From contig PLSM01000085.1 of NCBI GenBank assembly GCA_003165075.1, positions 1 through 32,357 on the forward strand: a stretch of DNA of 32,357 bases, in the 5' to 3' direction. The translations under genes and the position numbers were made by a program. Source of the DNA: Acidobacteriaceae bacterium. Its GTDB lineage: Bacteria; Acidobacteriota; Terriglobia; Terriglobales; Acidobacteriaceae. Below, one piece after another: positions 25,152 through 32,357 of the stretch (positions within the stretch are counted from its first letter, which is position 1; each line of letters opens with the position of its first letter). The notes under the pieces are model-generated. The model did not search any database. It saw nothing but the letters and a program-made list of their open reading frames with translations, and had not been told where the DNA came from.

Positions 25152-25535
25152 CTACTTACGCAAGTAGGCATCCGTCCCGCTGATCCAATCGGCGCGCGGA
25201 GGACAAAAGATGTCAAGGTCCACTGTGTCTTCGATAGCGACCGCGCTATGTGGCACCTGCGACGGTATTACCAGAACCTCTCCGGCGCGAACGGTGATTT
25301 CCTGATCCTGAATAAGAAACTTCAGGGCGCCTTCAAGAACATAAGTGATTTGTTCATTCTCATGGCTGTGGAGCGGAACAATGCAACCCTCGCGCAGAAT
25401 GATCCTCGCCAGCATGCTCCGTTCCCCGCTCACAAGTTGACGATCGAAAAGTGGATTGACATGTTCAACTGGAAAGTCTTTGAGACGTATGTACTGGAAA
25501 GTTGGAGCGCTATGCCCAGCTTCGATTGTGTTCAT
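25152..25535 (-). CDS. Small cupin-domain protein
   Basis: A single-domain cupin of 127 residues without a signal peptide. Motif 1 is PLHSHENEQITYVLEGALKF (the His, His and Glu metal ligands are present) and motif 2 is VLVIPSQVPHSAVAIED with the fourth ligand His. Proteins of this type in sugar catabolic loci are often isomerases or lyase-like accessory proteins, but nothing here defines the reaction. ATG at 25535 follows AAAGGAAAC; a GTG one codon upstream is the other option. It is the first gene of the minus-strand series running to GH36 at 20152. Confidence 0.85.
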   Translation of the reverse strand: MNTIEAGHSAPTFQYIRLKDFPVEHVNPLFDRQLVSGERSMLARIILREGCIVPLHSHENEQITYVLEGALKFLIQDQEITVRAGEVLVIPSQVPHSAVAIEDTVDLDIFCPPRADWISGTDAYLRK

Positions 25536-25961
25536 CACTTAGTTTCCTTTGCGGTGGTATCGAGTCATGTTCTGAACAATTCTACCTGCGGACCGGCATG
25601 AAGATCGTTGGCTGCGAAGGAAGCATGAAAAGAGATCCTCGTTATCCCCCTTTGGTTGTGTTGCGCTCGCCATCGGGAGGCCAGTTTCCAAGTCCAGTTC
25701 GCGGTGCAGGTAACTGCCACTTTCTTGCTGGCGGTTCATCCCGGCGTTTGTCCAAATTTCCGCCAATTTACGGCGACACGGTCTATGTCGCAGCAGTAGT
25801 CACGAAAGGGATCTCGCCAAGGATTCATCCAACCCAGCAGGTTATCATGCAGACGTTTCCGCTCTTTGTGGCTAAGTTCCATAGGCCCAGATTTGTGAAT
25901 TGCGTGTCCCAATCATAAGTTTCAGGAAACAAGGATAAGGAGATAGCTCAAATCACGTCAG
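25536..25961. other. 426-bp intergenic region upstream of the cupin gene
   Basis: No recognisable gene. Short minus-strand frames exist; one of 48 codons (25736-25882, ATG, rich in Arg, Asp and Trp) lacks a ribosome binding site and any known family, so it is not called. The region probably holds the promoter for the cupin-to-GH36 series and the 3' end of the MFS transcript. I find no strong hairpin with a T-run. Confidence 0.4.
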
Positions 25962-27410
25962 TCAAGCTGTCCACGAGCGCTCGATTTCCTCTAGAGTTCG
26001 TCCCTTGGTCTCTGGCATTACCTTCCATATGAAGAGAAGCTGGGGCAGAAGCATCAGGGCAAACATGAAGAAACTTCCAGAGACGCCCAACAGGCTTCGG
26101 AGCATGGGAAATAGCTGATTGTAAATGCCGTCAGTTACCCAAACAGCGAGCGTGGCGATAGCCATGGCACGGCCACGGATCTTGGTAGGGAAGATCTCCG
26201 ACATGATGACCCACTTGATAGGGCCCATGGAGAAGGCAAAGCAGGCCACGAAAAAGCACAGCATCCCTACGACCATCATGCCCTCAGTGCGGCCAATGCT
26301 AAACAGAAAACCGATGACCGAAAGCGAAGCGCAGGCGCCCACCGTACCGACAAATAAAAGCAGGCGCCGCCCCGCAATGTCCATGAGCCAAATAGCAATG
26401 AGTGTGAACGCCACATTGACCAGGCCGATAGAAGTGAAGCCGCCGAGCGCCTGCCCAAGGGATAATCCCGATCGAGCAAGGATATCCGGTCCGTAGTAAA
26501 AAACAATGGTAATCCCGCTAAGTTCGGATGCGATAGCGAGGAAGAGAGAAATGAAAAGGGCCTTGCGCAGGCCGGGCCTGAATAGCTGGGCCAGAGAGCC
26601 GCTGGCGGCGAAGATCGTGCTTTCGATCTCTTGAATTTCTCTTTCCGCCAACGAGTGGCCGCCCACTCTGGCCAGCACGGCTCGGGCCTCCCCGGAGCGA
26701 TTGGCCTTGATCAACCAACGCGGAGCCTCTGGAACAACAAAGCACAAGCCGGTAAAGAGAATGGACGGAATCAGCTCCATACCGAACATTGCTCGCCAGG
26801 TTTGATCCACCACCGCCCACTGGTAGAACCCGGCCTCATGACTGGCTATTCCCGCGGAAGCCAGGTGCTGCAGCCCTGCGTTAGAAAAGAGGGCCAGACA
26901 GATTCCGATGGTGATGGCAAATTGAAACAAAGTCACCATGCGGCCGCGGAGATGAGCAGGAGAAATCTCCGAAATATAGAGCGGAGAAACCATCGACGCG
27001 AGTCCCACTCCGAGTCCGCCGACAAACCGTGACCAAATGAGTACATCGAGGTTCCATGCGAGCATGCAACCGACACTGCAAATTACGAAGAGCAACCCGG
27101 AAAAGAGCAATACCAACTTGCGCCCAAAACGATCGGCAAGGGACCCGGCCACGATCGCGCCCAAAGCGCACGCCACGAGGGCGGAACTTACCAGCCAGCC
27201 CTCCATCGCCGTGCCTAGCGCGAATTGCTTCTTCAGCGCGGTGAGGGTCCCGGAAATGACCGCCGTATCGAACCCGAAAAGCACCCCACCCAGGGCCGAC
27301 ACAGAGCAGACAAACGTCAAATAGAGCACGCTGCCTTCGGATCGACTTTTGCTGACTTCATTCGGATTGGGCGCGGGAGAAGCCGGCGTACTTACCTTAC
27401 TCTCGGTCAA
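25962..27410 (-). CDS. MFS sugar-porter family transporter
   Basis: Twelve-helix sugar porter, 482 residues from the proposed start. Signatures are GGVLFGFDTAVISGT, GSLADRFGRKL, SPLYISEISPAHLRGRM, VPEAPRWLIKANRSGEA after helix 6, a helix-7 SGITIVFYYGPDI and the final PETKGRTLEEIE. No ATG lies near the first helix. TTG at 27410 (LTESKV) is preceded by GGAGG at 8-base spacing and is the best start; an ATG at 27509 would add 33 poorly matching polar residues. It lies 208 bp after the isomerase-like gene and before the cupin series, so it probably imports the sugar that these enzymes process. It differs clearly from the porter at 18526 and is not a recent duplicate. Confidence 0.9.
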   Translation of the reverse strand: MTESKVSTPASPAPNPNEVSKSRSEGSVLYLTFVCSVSALGGVLFGFDTAVISGTLTALKKQFALGTAMEGWLVSSALVACALGAIVAGSLADRFGRKLVLLFSGLLFVICSVGCMLAWNLDVLIWSRFVGGLGVGLASMVSPLYISEISPAHLRGRMVTLFQFAITIGICLALFSNAGLQHLASAGIASHEAGFYQWAVVDQTWRAMFGMELIPSILFTGLCFVVPEAPRWLIKANRSGEARAVLARVGGHSLAEREIQEIESTIFAASGSLAQLFRPGLRKALFISLFLAIASELSGITIVFYYGPDILARSGLSLGQALGGFTSIGLVNVAFTLIAIWLMDIAGRRLLLFVGTVGACASLSVIGFLFSIGRTEGMMVVGMLCFFVACFAFSMGPIKWVIMSEIFPTKIRGRAMAIATLAVWVTDGIYNQLFPMLRSLLGVSGSFFMFALMLLPQLLFIWKVMPETKGRTLEEIERSWTA

Positions 27411-27580
27411 AATGTCTTCCTCCGAACACTCGTGTGCAGATGAATGTCTTTCCGCCCGTGCAAATACTCTTGAGACATTTCCCTGGATATCGGTGCGCGC
27501 AGAATGCACCCAAGATCAGGATGAAAAAATGCTAAGTCTTCGGTTCACAGGAATAGTTGCTTCTGACCATTCAGGCCGCC

Positions 27581-27617
27581 GACGCGCAGAATGGCGCGTC
27601 AAGCCGGGATCACCCGG
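27581..27617 (-). terminator. Two tandem hairpins after the isomerase-like gene
   Basis: Just past the TGA, CCGGG-ATCA-CCCGG (27604-27617) and then GACGCGC-agaatg-GCGCGTC (27581-27600) form two perfect stems of 5 and 7 bp. No T-run follows, so this may act as an intrinsic terminator, attenuator or 3'-end stabiliser between the isomerase and MFS genes. Confidence 0.5.
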
Positions 27618-27618
27618 A

Positions 27619-29292
27619 TCACTGTCTTAAAGCGCTCACCGCAGCCTCTGATTTACTTGGATCGGCCATCTTGTCTTGAAGGCCGTGCATCGTTCCGCAG
27701 ATATTCACTTCGATTCCCAATCGCGAAAAAGTTGCGGCCTTGACCGCTAGTGTGCGATTGGCAGAGCTCTTGTCCGGTGCATATGCAACTTGAATGTGAT
27801 TTGATTTGTGCCTTGCCATCATCTGATCGCGGGTGATGCCGTACAGCACCGCGTGCATCATGGGCCATTGCCAATTGGTCATTTGCCAGCGGCGTTCACT
27901 TTCTTCCTTTGGCAACTCGACTGCCTTCGCCCGGCCGATGTCTGCCTTAAGCCGGTTGTCCTCTACGAAAATTCGGCTCCATACTACCTCGCCTGGCTTG
28001 CAGATGCCCTTGATGGTAGCGCCTCCCATGTGAAAAGTCATACTGGGTTGGCGTACACAGACTGCGCCTTGATAGGCCCCGATCAAATGTTGCGGCGGCA
28101 CTGCGCCGGAAATTTCAAACGTCCAAACAAATTCATTCTTGCCATCTATTTCGAAATCTTCTCCATACCGTATGTCGTGCAGGGTGGTCTCCGGGTCGAA
28201 CCCAAGTCCGGTCCAAATCCGATTGGTAAGCAGGGCATCCACGCCGGCGCATTCATCTGCCTCGTTGAAATGGGGCAGCGCCTTGGCCGCGAATAACGTC
28301 CGTCCATCCCGGGACGATTGAACCGGAGGACGATCACAATTGTTGAGCAATCCTTCTGCCAGGTCCGACGCCGGAACAAGATCCTTCAACCCCTGCTGAT
28401 ACTGGATGCCAATCGCGTCGCAGCCGAATTCATCGGCGATCCGCAAAGCGGCAATATACATCTTGCACTGCTGTAGCACCTGGTCGTCTGTAAGGTCATT
28501 CTCCGGATCGGGACCAGTTTGGAACTGAACCCCTTTCGCGTCTAACCACTGGCGCACTTGCCTGGCTTCCCGATCGCTCACTTGCGTCATCGCAAAGTAG
28601 AGCGCCGACTGGCTAAGCCGTTCTTTGAATATACCGATCGGAGATAACAATTCGTCCGGGATGATGGCGTTGTACATGCCCATGCACCCTTCATCGAAAA
28701 CTCCCAGGATCGCCTTGTCCTGAAGAAGATTTGAAGCCAGTGCTGCGGCCATCTGTTCCACATCCGGGGCCAGGACAAACTCCGCAATACTCTTGACGTG
28801 GCTCGCATCGTGGCGGATGGGTTTCCCCTCAAACCATTGCTTCAATCTCGTAAGAAACCACTCGTCCTCGAAGTTCCCGCTCCAAAGCGTGCTGTATGGA
28901 ACCCCTAACTTGGTCAGGCATGCATTCAGATTCAGCAGTCCCACGAGGCCGGGCCATTCGCCGCTCCAGTTTGCTACCGTCAGGATTGGACCACGGTGAA
29001 ATAACAATCCGGGAAGAATATGTTGGCTGTATTGCCAAACGGTCTCTACCACGATGAGCGGCGCGTCACGAGGAATGTCCTTGAAGACCTGAATTCCGTG
29101 TTTCTGGCTTTTGATGAATCCGTGTCCCTCGACCGGATCCAACTCATGTCCTCTCTCGACCTTTACGCCCAACCGGGCTGCGGCACGGGTAATCTCCTGC
29201 TCAGCTCGCAGCTGCGTAGACCAGGTGCCCTGGTTCGCGGCAATGCGCAAGTCGCCGTTTGCGATCATGATGCAAGTCTGATTCAGATTCAT
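27619..29292 (-). CDS. L-fucose/L-arabinose isomerase-fold protein
   Basis: The 557-residue protein resembles L-fucose isomerase, which interconverts aldoses and ketoses at a Mn2+ site. The C-terminal third aligns by eye with E. coli FucI: an ECAGVDALLTNR...HDIRY block matching the region with E337 and D361, and SNHIQVAYA...RLGIEVNICG matching the NHGAISYG...RIPVNM region with H528. This predicts metal ligands E347, D373 and H499. The N-terminal half is more divergent (VVETVWQYSQ, TVANWSGEWPGLVGLLN). Fold assignment is good; the actual sugar is not known. ATG 29292 follows GGGAGA. The gene diverges from the LacI-family gene and heads the minus-strand series, so its promoter is likely the regulator's target. 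Confidence 0.82.
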   Translation of the reverse strand: MNLNQTCIMIANGDLRIAANQGTWSTQLRAEQEITRAAARLGVKVERGHELDPVEGHGFIKSQKHGIQVFKDIPRDAPLIVVETVWQYSQHILPGLLFHRGPILTVANWSGEWPGLVGLLNLNACLTKLGVPYSTLWSGNFEDEWFLTRLKQWFEGKPIRHDASHVKSIAEFVLAPDVEQMAAALASNLLQDKAILGVFDEGCMGMYNAIIPDELLSPIGIFKERLSQSALYFAMTQVSDREARQVRQWLDAKGVQFQTGPDPENDLTDDQVLQQCKMYIAALRIADEFGCDAIGIQYQQGLKDLVPASDLAEGLLNNCDRPPVQSSRDGRTLFAAKALPHFNEADECAGVDALLTNRIWTGLGFDPETTLHDIRYGEDFEIDGKNEFVWTFEISGAVPPQHLIGAYQGAVCVRQPSMTFHMGGATIKGICKPGEVVWSRIFVEDNRLKADIGRAKAVELPKEESERRWQMTNWQWPMMHAVLYGITRDQMMARHKSNHIQVAYAPDKSSANRTLAVKAATFSRLGIEVNICGTMHGLQDKMADPSKSEAAVSALRQ

Positions 29293-29448
29293 AAGATCTC
29301 CCTAAAAAAAGACCACTGCCTCCGAGGCTAGGATGTGGTAATGGGTAACCGGTAATCCAATTTGGGTCGAATGATATAGTCTTTGTTTGAGGCTGTCAAG
29401 GTCAACTGCACAGCAACTCCTGCAGCTTTCGAGGTGTCACTTCCAGCC
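29293..29448. promoter_or_regulatory. Divergent promoter/operator region with three GGTAAY heptads
   Basis: GGTAATG (29337), GGTAACC (29344) and GGTAATC (29351) stand head to tail at exact 7-bp spacing, with a -10-like TATAGT at 29375-29380 for the plus-strand gene. A small dyad GCCTCCGAGGC lies at 29318-29328, beside a run of seven A at 29304-29310 that reads as a T-run in the minus-strand leader. Operators for the divergent LacI-family protein are expected here. Confidence 0.5.
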
Positions 29449-30486
29449 ATGTCTATTCGAACGCGCGATGCCATTAGAATGCGAGATATTGCGGCGGAGT
29501 TCGGCGTATCGGTGGTTACGGTGTCAAAGGTCCTGCGCAATCAGGGCCGCATCAGCAGCGCAATGCGCGAACGCATACTTCGGCGCGCCAAGGAATTGAA
29601 TTACAGTCCGGACTTGGCGGCCCGTAGCCTGGCCACAGGCCGCACTTACCTGGTGGGCATGGTCGTGCCTGACCTGATGCACCCTTTTTTTGCGGCGATT
29701 GCAAAAGAATTGGCGCGCAGTTTGCGCGAGGCTGGGTATAGCCTCGTGATCTCCTCGTCGGACGAAGACCCGGTGCTCGAATTGCAGGAAATCGAGGCCC
29801 TTCTAGCGCGCCGCATCGACGCTCTAGTGCTGGCTTCGAGCGAGCACTCGAAATCGAGCAGCATCTTCAAAAGCATTCATGGGGCAGGGGTCCCTTTTTT
29901 GCTTTTGGATCGTCCGATTCGCGGATTGAACGTGCATTTCGTCGGCTCCGACGACAAGGCCATTGGCAGACTGGCCACCGAGCACTTGATTGAGCGCGGA
30001 TATCAACGCATTGCGCACATCGGTCTTTCCAGCCTCAGCATCGGAAATGGCAGACTTGATGGTTACAAAACCACTTTGAAGAGCCATGGGCGCCAGATCC
30101 AGGCGGACCGCATTATTTTCGTCGAGTCCGGGGATGAGCGGGGAGAAGAGTGCGGCTATGCCGCAATGCAGAAGCTATTGACCCTGAATCCGCGACCGGA
30201 CGCCATCTTCTGCTTCAACGACATCATTGCATCGGGTGCACAGAAGGCGGTGGCAGAAGCTGGCCTTGCAATTCCTGGTGATATTGCTCTCATCGGGGTG
30301 TCGAACCTGGCCGGGCTTTCTTTCTGGAATGCGCTCCAGGTGCCGCTTTCCACCGTCGATCAGGACGTGCCCAAACTGGCCGCGGCAACCATGGAACAGA
30401 TCCTCAACTTGCAAAAGCGTCCTGGCCCGCCCGAACCGAGACGCATCCTGGTACCGCTGAAATTAATCGTCCGTGATTCCACTTAG
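29449..30486 (+). CDS. LacI-family transcriptional regulator
   Basis: A 345-residue repressor from the ATG at 29449, with an N-terminal helix-turn-helix (MRDIAAEFGVSVVTVSKVLR), the hinge-helix region DLAARSLATGRTY, and a periplasmic-binding-protein-like effector domain (VGMVVPDLMHPFFAAIAKEL, LLDRPIRGLNVHFVGSDD, RLDGYKTTL, FCFNDIIASGAQKAV, LIGVSNLAGL). Such proteins bind palindromic operators and release DNA on sugar binding. A frame start at 29383 adds 22 residues of no family similarity, so it is not used. Being divergent from the isomerase and next to two sugar-locus genes, it is the likely regulator of the minus-strand series and of itself. Confidence 0.92.
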   Translation: MSIRTRDAIRMRDIAAEFGVSVVTVSKVLRNQGRISSAMRERILRRAKELNYSPDLAARSLATGRTYLVGMVVPDLMHPFFAAIAKELARSLREAGYSLVISSSDEDPVLELQEIEALLARRIDALVLASSEHSKSSSIFKSIHGAGVPFLLLDRPIRGLNVHFVGSDDKAIGRLATEHLIERGYQRIAHIGLSSLSIGNGRLDGYKTTLKSHGRQIQADRIIFVESGDERGEECGYAAMQKLLTLNPRPDAIFCFNDIIASGAQKAVAEAGLAIPGDIALIGVSNLAGLSFWNALQVPLSTVDQDVPKLAAATMEQILNLQKRPGPPEPRRILVPLKLIVRDST

Positions 30487-30494
30487 AGCTGCAC

Positions 30495-30520
30495 GTCCGT
30501 CTGCATCCGCGGATGCGGAC
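30495..30520 (+). terminator. Hairpin with a 14-bp palindrome after the LacI-family gene
   Basis: GCATCCGCGGATGC (30503-30516) is a perfect palindrome inside outer arms GTCCG and CGGAC, starting 9 bases after the LacI-family stop. It has no T-run but its position suggests a terminator or 3' stabiliser. Confidence 0.5.
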
Positions 30521-30592
30521 AACGTGAAGCAATTGGGAAGGCCGTCGTTTGATACTTCCAACCTGGATTTCGCGACATTCGACACTCGGCCT

Positions 30593-30606
30593 CCTTTTGC
30601 AAAAGG
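30593..30606. promoter_or_regulatory. Perfect palindrome CCTTTTGCAAAAGG, candidate operator
   Basis: A perfect 14-bp palindrome 46 bp before the start of the second PIG-L gene, in a 166-bp gap. Its symmetry and position fit a repressor site, perhaps for the LacI-family protein encoded just upstream, although its sequence differs from the GGTAAY repeats. Confidence 0.45.
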
Positions 30607-30652
30607 TCGGCTGCAGATTTGCGCAGGACCGCGGCGATCGAAGTAAGGATGG

Positions 30653-32077
30653 ATGACTATGTCAATCGGTCTCATCAGAGCAATCATCTTTGGCACAGCA
30701 GTTCTTGGTGTGCTCAATTCCAATCCCGCGAAAGGGCAGAATGCGGCTGCCTCGGAGCCTGACAGTTATACCGCGAACGACCGTCCGCCGGATCCGCGCC
30801 TCAAGGCGGACATTCTTGTGGTTGTTGCGCACCCCGACGATGAAACGTTGGTCGACGCGTATCTGGCGCGAGAAGTGTATGACGAACACAAACGTGTAGC
30901 TGTGGTATTCGGAACTCATGGTGAAGGCAGCATCAACGAAGTTGGTCCGGAACAAGCCATGGCAATGGGCAACATTCGTGAAATGGAGGGGCGCCAGGCG
31001 GTGGGCTACTTGGGCATCACGAATGTCTGGTTTCTTACCGGCCGCGATACGCTTAGCCAGAATGTCCTCAATTCTCTTGGACACTGGGGGCACGGTTCCT
31101 GTCTGGAGCAATTGGTCCGGATCGTTCGCATGACCAGACCTTCGGTGATTCTGACGTTCCTGCCTGACTTCACGACGGGCGAAAACCATGCCGATCATCA
31201 GGCTGCCGGCGTACTGGCCACTGAGGCTTTTGACTTGGCCGGAGATCTCAGCGCATTTTCTGAACAGATTTCGCCTGCCAGCAATCCGGACAAGAACATG
31301 AGTCTCACCGAGGGACTCCGGCCTTGGCAGCCGGAAAAGATCTACTATTTTTACAATCCCACGCACGATATTTTCGCAGGCCAGGGACCGCAGTACTCGT
31401 CGAAGGAGATCTCCCCTTCACATCGTCTGAGCTATGGCAGGATCGCCGTCGAGATGTACGCTCATCATCGAACACAGGGCGGAGATCATTTGACTCGCGC
31501 GATTGAAAGCAACACCGTGGAGAATTCCCAGGACCCTTACGTGCAATTGGCAACCGAGGATATGAAGTTGATCTTTGGAAAATCCCTGGTGCCCTCCGGA
31601 GTCACCGATGACGTCTTTGCCGGCGTAGTGCCGGGAGGAATTCCCTTTCAGCCTGCACCTGGATTTACACCGGTCCTGGCTTCAAGTCCATCCGTCAGGA
31701 TAGGGGATCCATGGAATTACTACCATATATTCTGGCAGGCGCATGGCCTCGACCATCTGGCCAGTATCGTTCCCACTGAAGTCACGGTTAAGGTTGGCGG
31801 CATCCTCGCAATTCCACTGATTATCGAGAATCCCCTCGAAACGGCGATCAGCGTAGAGCTCTCAGTCCAAGCACCGGAGGGATGGAAAGTAGAACCTGCC
31901 CATGCGGTTTCGATCGCTCCGCACACTCGGTATCTTCAACGGATTCAGGCCACAGCGCCGGAGACCAAAGTGCCGGGCTGGCAGAACTTTATCGTATCCG
32001 CCCAGTCCGACAGTCAGAACATTGGCACTGTACCTGTTCGTGTGGAACTCTCCACAGGTTGGGTTGCACCGCAGTGA
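30653..32077 (+). CDS. Secreted PIG-L family deacetylase with C-terminal NEW3-like domain
   Basis: A 474-residue exported protein with a hydrophobic N-terminal signal (MTMSIGLIRAIIFGTAVLGVL ... up to about residue 30). The deacetylase domain has the canonical AHPDDE (59-64) and the GENHADHQAAG zinc region, so unlike the first PIG-L gene in this window it keeps the expected general base. After ~360 residues comes a beta-domain (GGILAIPLIIENPLETAISVELSVQAP, RYLQRIQATAPETKVPGW) like the NEW3 module found on carbohydrate enzymes. It probably removes N-acetyl groups from a sugar or glycoconjugate outside the cytoplasm. The start at 30653 is preceded by AAGGATGG; ATG 30659 is an alternative. It follows the LacI-family gene and may be controlled by it. 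Confidence 0.88.
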   Translation: MTMSIGLIRAIIFGTAVLGVLNSNPAKGQNAAASEPDSYTANDRPPDPRLKADILVVVAHPDDETLVDAYLAREVYDEHKRVAVVFGTHGEGSINEVGPEQAMAMGNIREMEGRQAVGYLGITNVWFLTGRDTLSQNVLNSLGHWGHGSCLEQLVRIVRMTRPSVILTFLPDFTTGENHADHQAAGVLATEAFDLAGDLSAFSEQISPASNPDKNMSLTEGLRPWQPEKIYYFYNPTHDIFAGQGPQYSSKEISPSHRLSYGRIAVEMYAHHRTQGGDHLTRAIESNTVENSQDPYVQLATEDMKLIFGKSLVPSGVTDDVFAGVVPGGIPFQPAPGFTPVLASSPSVRIGDPWNYYHIFWQAHGLDHLASIVPTEVTVKVGGILAIPLIIENPLETAISVELSVQAPEGWKVEPAHAVSIAPHTRYLQRIQATAPETKVPGWQNFIVSAQSDSQNIGTVPVRVELSTGWVAPQ

Positions 32078-32357
32078 GATTACGAAGCAGGTAATGCCTA
32101 AAGCAGTTTCGACTTCTGCACGCCACCGGTTCACGGATGAGGCGTAGCGCACAGCGGCGTCGCTTCTGTCGCTCGCCGCGAATTGCCGGATTAATTTTGC
32201 GATTCACCTTTCAGCCGTGCGCTTCTTCGCTATTTCGGCGCGCATTCCAGGAGTTCGACTCATCTTGCCTACGCCGGATTCTGTCTCTTGATATCAAATG
32301 TTCAAGGGGTAAGGTCGATTAGCGGCTTAGGTTACCTGGTAACATTATCCGGTTACT
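32078..32357. promoter_or_regulatory. Terminal 280-bp region with GGTTACC/GGTAAC operator-like palindrome
   Basis: No gene is seen. The last 30 bases carry GTTACC-T-GGTAAC (32331-32343), a 13-bp inverted repeat, followed by GGTTAC at 32351-32356. The same GGTAAC/GTTACC core occurs before the LacI-family gene, so a co-regulated gene probably begins just past the window. Confidence 0.5.

Noticed and set aside
25736..25882. 48-codon minus-strand frame in the intergenic gap before the cupin gene
   Set aside because: No ribosome binding site, no recognisable family and unusual composition; probably random.

Overview
The window is a roughly 55-60% GC bacterial chromosome segment. It most resembles an Acidobacteriota (Terriglobia-type) genome. 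This assignment is inference, based on the Ig-like/MBG-repeat adhesin with a lectin tail, several twin-arginine-exported carbohydrate enzymes, and the mix of GH27/GH36 enzymes, cupins, PIG-L deacetylases and sugar-porter MFS proteins. I see no tRNA, rRNA, CRISPR array, insertion sequence or phage gene.

Layout. (1) 1-1846: 3' part of a large secreted repeat protein. (2) 2222-5659: L-threonine dehydrogenase (+), then on the minus strand a Tat-exported cupin protein and a secreted GH27 alpha-galactosidase carrying an Ig-like domain. (3) 6131-7428: a perfect inverted repeat and a Tat-exported lactonase-family beta-propeller (-). (4) 7502-13662: a two-sided amino acid locus. GntP permease, RidA and N-acyl-D-amino-acid deacylase lie on the minus strand and diverge from a PLP-dependent D-amino acid deaminase and a class I aminotransferase. 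Uptake, deacylation, deamination and clearance of reactive enamines fit one pathway. (5) 13769-19890 (+): a single-chain transketolase, a three-part fusion (fatty-acid-desaturase-like oxygenase + Rieske ferredoxin + NqrF-type flavoreductase), and a sugar-porter MFS transporter. (6) 20152-29292 (-): GH36-like alpha-galactosidase, PIG-L deacetylase, PhyH dioxygenase, SDR, cupin, MFS sugar porter and a fucose-isomerase-like protein. (7) 29449-32077 (+): a LacI-family regulator divergent from the isomerase, then a second secreted PIG-L deacetylase with a C-terminal NEW3-like domain. The last 30 bases hold an operator-like palindrome, probably in front of a gene beyond the window.

Regions 6-7 read as a LacI-controlled catabolic locus for a galactosylated, perhaps N-acylated, saccharide. 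Exported glycosidases and deacetylases would trim it, sugar porters import it, and isomerase, SDR and dioxygenase process it; the substrate is unknown. The most unusual gene is the fusion at 16024-18306. It joins all three parts of an electron-transfer oxygenase chain in one polypeptide and pairs a MocD/MocE-like oxygenase and Rieske module with a reductase that looks derived from NqrF. Divergent and tandem promoters, three GGTAAY heptads before the LacI gene, and several perfect palindromes are the main regulatory signals.
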